From assembly GCA_016285415.1 (NCBI GenBank), contig JAEEQU010000022.1:1-13231 (forward strand): a DNA stretch of 13,231 nucleotides. The letters are read 5' to 3'. Below the pieces are notes generated by a model that ran no database searches, was not told the DNA's origin, and saw only the letters and a list, made by a program, of their open reading frames with translations. This DNA comes from Alphaproteobacteria bacterium (GTDB lineage: Bacteria; Pseudomonadota; Alphaproteobacteria; Rs-D84). Below, in pieces: positions 1-7,302 of the stretch (positions within the stretch are counted from its first letter, which is position 1; the number at the start of each line of letters is the position of its first letter). The position numbers and the translations under genes were made by a program.

Positions 1-584
1 TTGACCCTTGTAATATTACCAGCGCCATCTCTTTCCACCATACTGGATATATCACCTCTGGAAATATGAAATAAATTGGATAAATCAGACGGATGACTTT
101 TAGCAAGATCGTCCATCTTTTTGATTAACTCTAATATCGCCGTTTCTGTACGTGGATTCGCCGTCAGCGTATCATCTGTTACGCTATCAAACAAATGCGC
201 ATAATTGGTAATAAAATCTTGAACAACACCGTCATATGATGCCTTGTTGGCCTTAAGCCGTGTAAATGTTGATTGGCATGCCAAATACAATTCACGCCAT
301 TCGGTTTCTGTTAACTTTGTTACGTCTGGTGCATCCTTGACAACCAAGAATCCCTTTGGATGACCATGTTCACGAACAAATGGGTCATTGGCACCCGGTC
401 CCGTTCTTTGAATGTATTTAAGCCACTTGCGCTGACCTTCGTTTAATTTACACGAACCATCGTCTGCGCCAGTTCCCGCCCAGTCACAAAACTGTTGCCA
501 TTGTTCAGGATGGTCGGTACGCCACCGAAACATACGACGGGTCTTAAAAACGTCCACTAAAAATTTTGCCGTATTATCTGCCAT
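1..584 (-). CDS. Unrecognised protein, 3' end beyond the window
   Basis: An open frame runs leftwards from an ATG at 584 to the window edge, giving 194 codons with no stop. The start is well supported: AGGAGG lies 7 nt upstream, and a TTGAAA-17-TATAAT promoter (618-646) would give a leader of about 27 nt. The product begins MADNTAKFLVDVFKTRRMF and is soluble-looking, rich in charged and aromatic residues, with no signal peptide or membrane segment in the visible part. It contains several Trp residues in the first 50 positions (WRTDHPEQWQQFCDWAG). I do not recognise the family and assign no function. The C-terminal part is missing, so its full size is unknown. Confidence is in the coding call, not in a role. 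Confidence 0.8.
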   Translation of the reverse strand, partial: MADNTAKFLVDVFKTRRMFRWRTDHPEQWQQFCDWAGTGADDGSCKLNEGQRKWLKYIQRTGPGANDPFVREHGHPKGFLVVKDAPDVTKLTETEWRELYLACQSTFTRLKANKASYDGVVQDFITNYAHLFDSVTDDTLTANPRTETAILELIKKMDDLAKSHPSDLSNLFHISRGDISSMVERDGAGNITRV

Positions 585-617
585 CGTTGCCTCCTTTGGT
601 TACCCCACACATATTGT

Positions 618-646
618 ATTATAGTACAAAATTGCCGTATTTTCAA
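618..646 (-). promoter_or_regulatory. Sigma70-type promoter for the gene at 1-584
   Basis: On the minus strand, TTGAAA (646-641), a 17-bp spacer and a perfect TATAAT (623-618). The predicted start is near 611, giving a short leader that contains the AGGAGG ribosome site. A TTGACA also occurs a few bases further upstream but its spacing (25 bp) is wrong. Confidence 0.7.
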
Positions 647-737
647 GGTGTCAATGCAATATTTCCGATATAAAAACGCATAAATGCAAATAAACGAATA
701 TTTTTTACAATAATCCTTAAATTTTTGTCGTTTTTGC

Positions 738-765
738 TTGATTTTTTATAAAAGTATGTCATAAT
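738..765 (+). promoter_or_regulatory. Promoter for tRNA-Lys
   Basis: TTGATT (738-743), a 16-bp spacer and CATAAT (760-765) lie about 35 bp before the tRNA 5' end. Both hexamers are one or two bases from consensus. The spacing and position fit a tRNA transcript with a short 5' leader. Confidence 0.55.
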
Positions 766-799
766 TTGCGGCGAACTGCTGGAAAAAGACAGAAGTTTT

Positions 800-875
800 G
801 GGGCTATAGCTCAGTTGGTAGAGCAAATGACTTTTAATCATTGGGTCCAGGGTTCGAGTCCCTGTGGCCCCACCA
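800..875 (+). tRNA. tRNA-Lys (anticodon TTT)
   Basis: A complete cloverleaf can be drawn. The acceptor stem is GGGGCTA with TGGCCCC (one G-U), the D arm is GCTC/GAGC, and the anticodon stem is AATGA/TCATT around loop CTTTTAA, giving anticodon TTT. The T arm holds GGTTCGAGTCC, and the discriminator A is followed by an encoded CCA at 873-875. It reads AAA and AAG lysine codons. It has its own promoter and terminator and is not linked to lysS, which lies 8 kb away. Confidence 0.97.
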
Positions 876-880
876 AAATA

Positions 881-906
881 AAAACCGCTTTTGCGGTTTT
901 ATTTTT
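881..906. terminator. Bidirectional terminator between tRNA-Lys and the ABC exporter
   Basis: AAAACCGC (881-888) and GCGGTTTT (893-900) form an 8-bp stem with a TTTT loop, followed on the plus strand by ATTTTTT. On the minus strand the same stem is followed by TTTTATTTTGG, so it can end both the tRNA transcript and the converging exporter gene, whose stop codon is at 911-913. Confidence 0.8.
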
Positions 907-910
907 TATA

Positions 911-2710
911 TTATTTCTTTTTCGTTTTAAACTGAATATCGCGCAGTTTTTTATATTCGCCGTCCAATGCCACTAATTCGGCGTCGGTTCCCTGCTCTAT
1001 TATATGACCATTTTTGATAACGCATATAATATCTGCATCCAAAATTGTGGACAGGCGGTGTGCAATAACAAATGTCGTACGACCACGCATCAAATCTTTC
1101 AACGCTGCCTGAATTAACTTCTCGCTTTCGGTATCCAGCGCCGATGTTGCCTCGTCCAACAGCAAAATTGGTGCATCTTTTAATATCGCACGGGCAATTG
1201 CAATGCGCTGTTTCTGACCACCCGACAGCAACGAACCACCCTCACCCACACATGATTCATAACCATCTGGGAAAGACATTATAAAATCGTGTGCATTTGC
1301 CGCACGCGCCGCCGCGATAACTTCTTCATGGGTTGCGTTCGGTGCGCCGTATTTAATATTTGCCTCTATGGTATCATTGAACAAGAACACATCTTGGGAT
1401 ACTTCGGAAATATTTTGACGCAAAGATGCCAATGTATATTTCCGTATATCGCGACCATTTATCGCAATCAGCCCCCTTTGTGGCTCATAAAAACGTTCAA
1501 TCAGGTTGAACATCGTCGTTTTACCACCACCACTGGGGCCGACCAATGCACAAACCTTGCCCGCCGGCACATGCAGATTTATATCGTGCAAGACCTGTTC
1601 TTCGGGGACATATGAAAAGTCCACATCTTTGAAATCAACAGACGGCCGAACCGCGCGTAATTTTGTCGCACCACGTACATCCTGAATTGCGGGTTTGGTG
1701 TCCAAGAAATCAAACAATATTTCCGCCGCCAATAATCCATGCTGAACCGTGTCACCAACCCCAGTAATAGATTTTGCCGGTTTATATGCCGCGGTCAGCG
1801 CAAGCAAGAACGCCGTAAAATCACCAGTAGTAATTGCGCCACTGACAATAAAATGGCCACCCAAAATCAGCGCCAAACACAATCCAACCGATATCATCAA
1901 TTCTAATAATGGCGATTGCAGACCAGATGCCTGGGTGCTTTTATACGAATTAATCATGGAATTATTCAACACATGTTCAAATCGCTTGGTTTCGGCATCT
2001 TCGTTTGCAAATGCCTGTATTGTTTTAATTCCGTGCATCGTTTGATTCAAATGCTGGGATACCTCGTTCGCGATACCAAACGATTTACGCGACAATTTAC
2101 GACGGCGGCGCAGAATCACCAACATTGGAACAATAATCGCCGGCACCAAGAATAACAATATCGCACACATTTGTGGTGCGTAATAAACCATCAACCCCAA
2201 TGTAATCGCCAATGTCGCAATCTGTTGAATTGTTTTCACCACGGTATTCGTCACAAGGTTCAAAACCGCACCCGCCTGAACCCCAAAATAATTAAGATGC
2301 TTTCCAATTCCACCCGCGTAAAATCCCGACAAATCGGTATGCACAACATGCGAATAAATTCTTTTCTGCAAATGCGCACTGGCGGTAAGACCCGCCTTGG
2401 CCATAAGCAACGCACGTGCATATCCAAATGCGCCCTTGGCCGCAAATGCCACGATTATCAGCAGCCCGATTACATACATGGTATCCATGCTTTTTTCAAT
2501 AAACGCCTGGTCAACGACACGCTGAACCAGTGTAATACTGTACCCTTCGGCACCAGCGGCACAGATTGTTGCGATAATTCCAGCCAACAACCATTTCCAT
2601 TGTGGCCGGCCAACCTCGCGCCAGATACGTCCGTATAAAGACCATTTAATGCGACCGTTTGATTTGTCGCCCTTAATAAAATTTTTTATTTTTTCTATTA
2701 TATTTGCCAT
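911..2710 (-). CDS. MsbA-like ABC exporter, fused membrane and ATPase domains
   Basis: A 599-residue half-transporter of the type that works as a homodimer in the inner membrane and exports lipid or hydrophobic substrates. MsbA, the lipid A-core flippase, is the nearest well-known relative, but the substrate cannot be read from sequence. The first ~320 residues form the membrane domain, with hydrophobic stretches near 40-65, 80-105, 160-205 and 270-310. The ATPase domain follows: Walker A GPSGGGKT at 391-398, Q-loop Gln 439, signature LSGGQKQR at 495-502, Walker B ILLLDEA at 515-521 and H-loop His 551, all intact. I chose the ATG at 2710 (MANIIEK). The frame extends up to a TTG at 2737 and an ATG at 2719, but those overlap the promoter. 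No Shine-Dalgarno sequence is visible before any of these starts. Confidence 0.93.
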   Translation of the reverse strand: MANIIEKIKNFIKGDKSNGRIKWSLYGRIWREVGRPQWKWLLAGIIATICAAGAEGYSITLVQRVVDQAFIEKSMDTMYVIGLLIIVAFAAKGAFGYARALLMAKAGLTASAHLQKRIYSHVVHTDLSGFYAGGIGKHLNYFGVQAGAVLNLVTNTVVKTIQQIATLAITLGLMVYYAPQMCAILLFLVPAIIVPMLVILRRRRKLSRKSFGIANEVSQHLNQTMHGIKTIQAFANEDAETKRFEHVLNNSMINSYKSTQASGLQSPLLELMISVGLCLALILGGHFIVSGAITTGDFTAFLLALTAAYKPAKSITGVGDTVQHGLLAAEILFDFLDTKPAIQDVRGATKLRAVRPSVDFKDVDFSYVPEEQVLHDINLHVPAGKVCALVGPSGGGKTTMFNLIERFYEPQRGLIAINGRDIRKYTLASLRQNISEVSQDVFLFNDTIEANIKYGAPNATHEEVIAAARAANAHDFIMSFPDGYESCVGEGGSLLSGGQKQRIAIARAILKDAPILLLDEATSALDTESEKLIQAALKDLMRGRTTFVIAHRLSTILDADIICVIKNGHIIEQGTDAELVALDGEYKKLRDIQFKTKKK

Positions 2711-2719
2711 AGTAACCAT

Positions 2720-2748
2720 ATTATAGATACTAACCAACGCACTGTAAA
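2720..2748 (-). promoter_or_regulatory. Promoter for the ABC exporter, abutting the start codon
   Basis: On the minus strand, TTTACA (2748-2743), a 17-bp spacer and TATAAT (2725-2720). The predicted transcription start is near 2713, only about 3 nt before the ATG at 2710, so the mRNA should be leaderless or nearly so. The RNase J promoter faces away from it 15 bp further on. Confidence 0.75.
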
Positions 2749-2763
2749 GTGATTATTTTACCC

Positions 2764-2792
2764 TTGATTCATGGTGATAAAACAACTATAAT
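2764..2792 (+). promoter_or_regulatory. Promoter for RNase J
   Basis: TTGATT (2764-2769), a 17-bp spacer and TATAAT (2787-2792). The predicted start lies near 2799, a few bases before a long hairpin. It is divergent to the exporter promoter, with the two -35 boxes 15 bp apart. Confidence 0.75.
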
Positions 2793-2803
2793 CCGCGCGT
2801 GGT

Positions 2804-2870
2804 CCGCAATCACAGATTCACTACAAATAAAGTGCGGACTTTATTCGTAATGGAATCTTGGTGATTGCGG
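2804..2870 (+). promoter_or_regulatory. Long 5'-terminal hairpin in the RNase J leader
   Basis: The leader folds on itself almost end to end. CCGCAATCAC (2804-2813) pairs with GTGATTGCGG (2861-2870), AGATTC (2814-2819) with GAATCT (2853-2858), TAC (2822-2824) with GTA (2847-2849), and AATAAAGT (2826-2833) with ACTTTATT (2838-2845) around a GCGG loop. Interruptions are one 2-nt bulge, a small internal loop and one mismatch, giving about 27 pairs in 67 nt. There is no U-tract after it, so it is not a terminator. It would start about 5 nt from the RNA 5' end and stops 20 nt before the ribosome site. Perfect outer arms argue against chance. Confidence 0.8.
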
Positions 2871-2903
2871 AAATGTTAAACTATTTAAAAAAGGATATTA
2901 TGA

Positions 2904-4721
2904 ATGGTTAAATTACATAAACATACTGAACCCGAACCAATCCAAGAAGATGAATTGGATGAGGATTTATCTATCCATATCGGCACAGAAAATTCGGAAC
3001 ATGTTGAACCAGAATCAGACGATAACGATGATAAAGTTTATTTTATGGCGCTTGGCGGATTGGAACATGTCGGACAAAACATGTACCTGTATAAATACAA
3101 GGGAAAATTTATTGTCGTTGATTGCGGTATGGGATTCTTAGAAGAAGAAATCGGTGCTGGTGATGTTCAATACTGTGATACAAAATGGTTGGAAAAGCGC
3201 AAGAAAGATGTTATCGCATTCGTCATAACGCATGGACACGAAGATCATATCGGCGCGCTTAAATACATTTGGCCAAAGTTTAAAAAGCCAATTTATTGCA
3301 CACGTTTTCCGGCGGAAATTTTGCGCAGAACTTTCCGCGGCATTGAATTAGATTTTGATCCTAAAAAAGACATTATTGAATTTGATGCAAATGGTGCAAC
3401 ATTGAAACTTGATCCGTTCACTGTTGAAACATTTCATGTCAGCCATTCTGTACCAGAAGCCCAAATGTTAATCATCAAAACGGGTGCTGGGAAGATTTTG
3501 CACACTGGGGACTGGACATTTAATGATGACAATCCAATTGAACCAGGAACCGATTATGCGCGTCTGCGCGAAATTGGATCTGATCCAAAGTTAATTGCGT
3601 GCGCGTGCGATTCAACATCTGTATCACGCCAAGCCATCCAGACCACAGAAATTCAGGTCCGCGATACATTGACCCAAATTATGCGTGATGCCCCAGGTCG
3701 TGTTATTGTTACGGGTTATTCACGCAGTTTGGCACGTATAAAAATGTTCGCCGACGCTGCACACGAAGCTGGACGCATGGCCGCAATAAAAGAACGCAGC
3801 AATCCAAATCCAGTTCCGTATGTCGGATTACCAGAATTCCGTGAAATTGGAATAGATTTCAAATACCTGCAAGAAAATGATGTTTATGAATATTCCGAAA
3901 TCAAGGATTTGCCCGCCGAAAAACAGGCAATTTTCCTGACCGGATCCCAAGGCGAAAAATTTGCAATGTTAACCCGCCTGTGTCGTGGACAGGTTAAAGA
4001 AATGAAACTGATGCCGACCGATACGGTTGTATTCAGTGCTATTATTATTCCGGGGCGCGAACAAGATGTTTCGTTCTTGTATAACAAACTTGCGAAAATG
4101 GGGATTCGCACACATACCATTTACGATACCGACCATGTTCACGCCAGCGGCCATGCCGGACGTCCAGAAATGGAACGTTTCTATGATATGGTTCATCCCC
4201 AGGTTTCAATTCCAATGCATGGTGATTATATAAATGAAATGCTGAACGGGAAAATGGCAATGGAACGCGGTGGTGCAAAACACATGATGCTGGTTCGCAA
4301 CGGCGAAATGATTGCACTTGCCGACGGTGCAGAACCATACGTTTGCGAAACAATTGACACCGGTTTTGTTGTTATGGAAGGTGAAACCGAACGCAGTGCC
4401 AACGATCAAGTATACAAGAACCGCAAGAAAATCGCATCCAACGGCGCAATATTTGTAACATTGCCGGTGGATAAACGTGGATTTTTAAAAGGCACGCCAG
4501 AAGTTTCCAGTGCGGGTATATTTGAATCTGATGCCACCGGATTTATGAAGCGTCAAATTCAAATTGAAATTACCAAGGCCATAGATGCGTTGTCCAAGAC
4601 CGAACGCAAATCTCAAGACAACCTTGTTCATACGGTTCAAACCGCCGCGAATAAAGTTGTGCGTGCATCATTGGGTGCGGATAAAAAACCGCAATACAGT
4701 GTACACTTTGTTCAAAAATAA
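2904..4721 (+). CDS. rnj: Ribonuclease J
   Basis: A 605-residue metallo-beta-lactamase/beta-CASP ribonuclease, which degrades and matures RNA with endonuclease and 5'-3' exonuclease activity. After an acidic N-terminal extension of about 43 residues comes the family opening FMALGGLEHVGQNMYLY. The zinc-binding motif HGHEDH is at 110-115, with further metal-site residues in SHSVPEA (His 181), the TGDW motif (Asp 203) and HGDY near residue 440. The HASGHAG motif of the beta-CASP region is also present. Length is slightly above the usual 550-560, explained by the N-terminal extension. AAGGA (2891-2895) is 8 nt from the ATG at 2904. Another ATG at 2900 opens a three-codon frame (Met-Asn-Gly-stop) overlapping the true start. 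The gene has its own promoter, structured leader and terminator. Confidence 0.95.
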   Translation: MVKLHKHTEPEPIQEDELDEDLSIHIGTENSEHVEPESDDNDDKVYFMALGGLEHVGQNMYLYKYKGKFIVVDCGMGFLEEEIGAGDVQYCDTKWLEKRKKDVIAFVITHGHEDHIGALKYIWPKFKKPIYCTRFPAEILRRTFRGIELDFDPKKDIIEFDANGATLKLDPFTVETFHVSHSVPEAQMLIIKTGAGKILHTGDWTFNDDNPIEPGTDYARLREIGSDPKLIACACDSTSVSRQAIQTTEIQVRDTLTQIMRDAPGRVIVTGYSRSLARIKMFADAAHEAGRMAAIKERSNPNPVPYVGLPEFREIGIDFKYLQENDVYEYSEIKDLPAEKQAIFLTGSQGEKFAMLTRLCRGQVKEMKLMPTDTVVFSAIIIPGREQDVSFLYNKLAKMGIRTHTIYDTDHVHASGHAGRPEMERFYDMVHPQVSIPMHGDYINEMLNGKMAMERGGAKHMMLVRNGEMIALADGAEPYVCETIDTGFVVMEGETERSANDQVYKNRKKIASNGAIFVTLPVDKRGFLKGTPEVSSAGIFESDATGFMKRQIQIEITKAIDALSKTERKSQDNLVHTVQTAANKVVRASLGADKKPQYSVHFVQK

Positions 4722-4738
4722 ACACTAAATTCTGTATG

Positions 4739-4776
4739 ATGCGCACTATGATTTTTGTCATGGTGCGTATTTTTTT
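4739..4776 (+). terminator. Terminator of RNase J
   Basis: A 13-bp stem with two G-U pairs is formed by ATGCGCACTATGA (4739-4751) and TCATGGTGCGTAT (4758-4770) around a T-rich loop, followed by TTTTTT to 4776. It begins 17 nt after the RNase J stop codon. Confidence 0.85.
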
Positions 4777-4787
4777 GAAAATAATTC

Positions 4788-4816
4788 TTTACAATAAAAG
4801 GTTATTTTTATACAAT
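4788..4816 (+). promoter_or_regulatory. Promoter for the Cys/His-rich membrane protein
   Basis: TTTACA (4788-4793), a 17-bp spacer and TACAAT (4811-4816), each one base from consensus. It lies directly after the RNase J terminator and about 30 bp before the next start codon. Confidence 0.7.
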
Positions 4817-4845
4817 ACGAACGTAAAACAAAAAAAGGAAGGAAA

Positions 4846-5283
4846 ATGCCAAGAAAACCAACAAAAACCACTAAGAAAACAGTGAGAAAATCTGCACCGG
4901 TTGTTGCACAGCCAGCGGAAATGCACACATGCCAATGTGGTACTGCATGCCAATGCGGTTGCCATCATGGTAAATTCAAAAAGTTCATTGTACTTTTGAT
5001 TGTATTCTTGCTTGGGTTTGCACTTGCAAAATTTGTATGCAATCCGATGCAACAGCGTCGCGCCCATCGTCGCGCGATGGAAATGCATCCGGTATTCACA
5101 AATGGATGCTTGGATATGGCATCTATTAAATGTCCAAAGATGGTTGAAACATTGCAAGCAGCCGAAGCAAATGCAGACGGTTGCATCACGGTTTCTGAAT
5201 TCAAAGAAGTCAAAGATGCAATGCATGAAGAAATGCGCAAGCATCACCATCATGGTAAACCAATGCCAACGGATGCAGAATAA
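4846..5283 (+). CDS. Cys/His-rich single-pass membrane protein with EF-hand-like loop
   Basis: A 145-residue protein of no family I can name. A Lys/Arg-rich N-terminus (1-18) is followed by a cysteine cluster at 29-41 (CQCGTACQCGCHH: five Cys, two His) suited to binding metal. A hydrophobic segment at about 47-64 is flanked by basic residues on both sides, so topology is unclear. The C-terminal part has Cys 65, 88, 96 and 113, and an EF-hand-like 12-residue loop at 108-119. That loop keeps Asn 3, Asp 5, Gly 6, Ile 8 and Glu 12, but has Glu at position 1 in place of Asp. The tail carries HHHH at 133-136. The start has a strong AAGGAAGG ribosome site. It is monocistronic, with its own promoter and terminator. 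A metal-handling or calcium-linked envelope role is inference only. Confidence 0.85.
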   Translation: MPRKPTKTTKKTVRKSAPVVAQPAEMHTCQCGTACQCGCHHGKFKKFIVLLIVFLLGFALAKFVCNPMQQRRAHRRAMEMHPVFTNGCLDMASIKCPKMVETLQAAEANADGCITVSEFKEVKDAMHEEMRKHHHHGKPMPTDAE

Positions 5284-5303
5284 TATTTTAAGTTATTCAT
5301 AAA

Positions 5304-5330
5304 AAATAACCGCCGAATTGGCGGTTATTT
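5304..5330. terminator. Bidirectional terminator between converging genes
   Basis: AAATAACCGCC (5304-5314) and GGCGGTTATTT (5320-5330) form a perfect 11-bp stem with a GAATT loop. T-rich tracts on each strand let it serve both the gene ending at 5283 and the minus-strand gene whose stop is at 5333-5335. Confidence 0.85.
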
Positions 5331-5332
5331 CT

Positions 5333-5581
5333 TTATTTAGAAAATCCATCCTGTTGAACCCACAAACGATTCCAGTATGTTGTATCTATTTCGATTGCTT
5401 TCTTGGGCGTTGACTTAACATTGCGTCTGTTTTTTACCGCATCAGATACACTTTTTACTGTGCCATAACTGAACCCCCCAATGCCAAGTCCAAACATAAA
5501 AATTACAGACAACAGCATAAATCTATCATACCATTTTTTTGAGTTCGTGCGTTTTGATTTTTCTTTTTTCTGATTGGCCAT
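5333..5581 (-). CDS. Small single-pass membrane protein, unrecognised
   Basis: An 82-residue product from the ATG at 5581 (MANQKKEKSKRTNSKKWYD). The frame extends upstream to 5623, but the inner ATG is preceded by AAAGGGG at good spacing and the extension looks like leader. A very basic N-terminus of about 20 residues leads into one hydrophobic segment at about residues 22-43 (ending IGGFSYGTV), then a polar tail that ends WVQQDGFSK. The positive-inside rule predicts a cytoplasmic N-terminus. It lies 50 nt after the preceding gene with no promoter or terminator seen between, so it is probably the last gene of the lemA operon. I recognise no family. Confidence 0.75.
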   Translation of the reverse strand: MANQKKEKSKRTNSKKWYDRFMLLSVIFMFGLGIGGFSYGTVKSVSDAVKNRRNVKSTPKKAIEIDTTYWNRLWVQQDGFSK

Positions 5582-5631
5582 ATCAAACCCCTTTCTTTTC
5601 ATTTTAGCACAGTTTTTATGCATAACAATCT

Positions 5632-6651
5632 TTATTTTTGCTGATTTTTTGGGTCAAAAACACGCACCAGCATATCAAACATATATTCATATTGTTCTGC
5701 CACCGATGGTGCATATTTTGCCATTTCATTCTGGGCCACATTTGCAATTACACGACCCGCACCCGATGGCAATTTTGCCGAAATTTGCCGCATAATCACT
5801 GTCACCATTTCACGCATAGTTGCACGTATTTCTGGTTGTTCCAATGATATTTTTGGTATGGCCCACGACCACCCTTTCCATTTGGCACACAGATTATAAA
5901 ACGCACGCATAAAATCTATATTTGAATGTTCATGCTTCTGCGCAATATCACGAATTGCGTCCGAATTTTCGTCAAAGAATTTATAAACTTCTGTGGCATA
6001 TTTTAGATATTGCAATTTGATTTTTGGCTTTATCGTCATACCATCTTGGCGTGACACGATTGCATCACCCTGCTCTGTTGCGCGCAAGAGTCCTTTGATA
6101 TCCACACCATTTGGTTTCACATAGCGTTTTAATAACTCCAATGTTTTATCATCTGATTCATTACCAATTTTGAACCATACCGCAAAATCAATTGCCGCCA
6201 AATAGTATTTCCCATTTTTTGCTGCGCACGCGTCCAGAATTTCTTGGGTTCGCGATGACACGAATCCGGGATTACTCAATTTATCTTTGACGGCCATACG
6301 ACCAATCACCGCGGTTGAATATTTTTTCATATCATCATCAAATGCGGCGATATCGCGTTGACGTTGTTCGTCACTGAATCCCCACTTTTTTGCGAGTGGC
6401 CCCAATTCACGAAAGAATTTACGCACATCAAAGATATTATTTGCACCCGTTGAATTTTCAAATATGGTCATCATTGCTTCACCGGTTTTCCACCCTGGAT
6501 TGTGTGCAAAAATTGTACAGGCATAATCTACGACATTCGCAGGCACAGAAAACCGACCATTGTACATGAAATTCAATGTTTGCACCATGCCACTCGGCAT
6601 GCCCGCATCTTCAAATCTTTTGCGTGCGGTTTCTGCATCAACATATTTCAT
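5632..6651 (-). CDS. Unrecognised soluble protein in the lemA operon
   Basis: A 339-residue protein, starting MKYVDAETARKRFEDAG, with no signal peptide and no clear membrane segment. It looks largely alpha-helical, with many charged residues and conserved-looking aromatic stretches such as AIDFAVWFKIGNES and LCAKWKGWSWAIP. I cannot place it in a family. The ATG at 6651 is 11 nt after the lemA stop, and its AAGG ribosome site overlaps that stop, so its translation is likely linked to lemA. LemA neighbours in other bacteria are often TPM-domain or peptidase genes; this protein shows no HExxH and does not resemble either, so the pairing may be lineage-specific. Confidence 0.85.
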   Translation of the reverse strand: MKYVDAETARKRFEDAGMPSGMVQTLNFMYNGRFSVPANVVDYACTIFAHNPGWKTGEAMMTIFENSTGANNIFDVRKFFRELGPLAKKWGFSDEQRQRDIAAFDDDMKKYSTAVIGRMAVKDKLSNPGFVSSRTQEILDACAAKNGKYYLAAIDFAVWFKIGNESDDKTLELLKRYVKPNGVDIKGLLRATEQGDAIVSRQDGMTIKPKIKLQYLKYATEVYKFFDENSDAIRDIAQKHEHSNIDFMRAFYNLCAKWKGWSWAIPKISLEQPEIRATMREMVTVIMRQISAKLPSGAGRVIANVAQNEMAKYAPSVAEQYEYMFDMLVRVFDPKNQQK

Positions 6652-6662
6652 AAAGATTGACC

Positions 6663-7208
6663 TTATTTAAAACTTACCTTGGGGGCGGTGCGTTCCGCTT
6701 CGTCAATCTCAAACAGTTGTTCAGGTGTAAATTTAAACATCCGTGCAACCATATTGCTTGGAAACTGTTCTATTTGGGTATTTAATCCCATTACAACCGT
6801 ATTATAAAATTGACGCGCAGATTGAATCTTGGTTTCTGTATCGGTCAATTCGCGTTGCAATTCCAAAAAGTTTTCATTTGCACGCAGGTTCGGATATGCT
6901 TCGCCAAGAGCAAACAATTTGTTCAATGCACCGGTCAATCCATTTTCCGCGGCTGATTTATCAACCATGCCATTTGCGGACATTGCCGCATTACGTGCCG
7001 CAATAACCGCCGACAAAGTATCTTTTTCATGTGCCGCTGCGCCGCGCACTGTTTCAACCAAATTAGGAATTAAATCATAACGGCGTTTCAGTTGTGTATC
7101 TATGGTCGCCCATGCTTCGCGCACCTGATTTCTGCGCGATACCAAACCATTATAAACCGCGATAAAATATAATATTAATGCACCGATTATACCAATTACT
7201 GTCCACAT
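6663..7208 (-). CDS. lemA: LemA family membrane protein
   Basis: A 181-residue LemA protein, the usual family size. One N-terminal membrane segment (MWTVIGIIGALILYFIAVYN) is followed by the family's hallmark region, NQVREAWATIDTQLKRRYDL then IPNLVETVRG, and by the helical bundle with QSARQFYNTVVMGLN and an FPSNMVARMF motif. The biochemical role of LemA is unsettled. The start at 7208 has AGAGG 8 nt upstream and a promoter at 7237-7265. It is the first gene of a three-gene operon. Confidence 0.95.
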   Translation of the reverse strand: MWTVIGIIGALILYFIAVYNGLVSRRNQVREAWATIDTQLKRRYDLIPNLVETVRGAAAHEKDTLSAVIAARNAAMSANGMVDKSAAENGLTGALNKLFALGEAYPNLRANENFLELQRELTDTETKIQSARQFYNTVVMGLNTQIEQFPSNMVARMFKFTPEQLFEIDEAERTAPKVSFK

Positions 7209-7236
7209 TTAAATACCTCTTGTTTTGTTTATTATC

Positions 7237-7265
7237 ATTTTATATAAAAACATATTAAATTTCAA
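7237..7265 (-). promoter_or_regulatory. Promoter for the lemA operon
   Basis: On the minus strand, TTGAAA (7265-7260), a 17-bp spacer and TAAAAT (7242-7237), each one base from consensus. It lies between the cold-shock gene's terminator and the lemA start. Confidence 0.65.
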
Positions 7266-7273
7266 CCTATATT

Positions 7274-7295
7274 AAAAAATCCCGCGATTGCGGGA
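7274..7295 (-). terminator. Terminator of the cold-shock gene
   Basis: On the minus strand TCCCGC (7295-7290) and GCGGGA (7285-7280) pair around an AATC loop and are followed by TTTTTT (7279-7274). It starts within 8 nt of the cold-shock gene's stop codon and separates it from lemA. Confidence 0.85.
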
Positions 7296-7302
7296 CTGTT
7301 TT

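Noticed and set aside
2171..2638. Plus-strand frame of 155 codons inside the ABC exporter
   Set aside because: It is antisense to a well-supported gene, has no ribosome site or promoter, and has a Cys/His/Asn-rich composition typical of shadow frames.
4789..5253. Minus-strand frame of 154 codons across the Cys/His-rich gene
   Set aside because: It is antisense to a gene with promoter, strong ribosome site and terminator, and has shadow-like composition.
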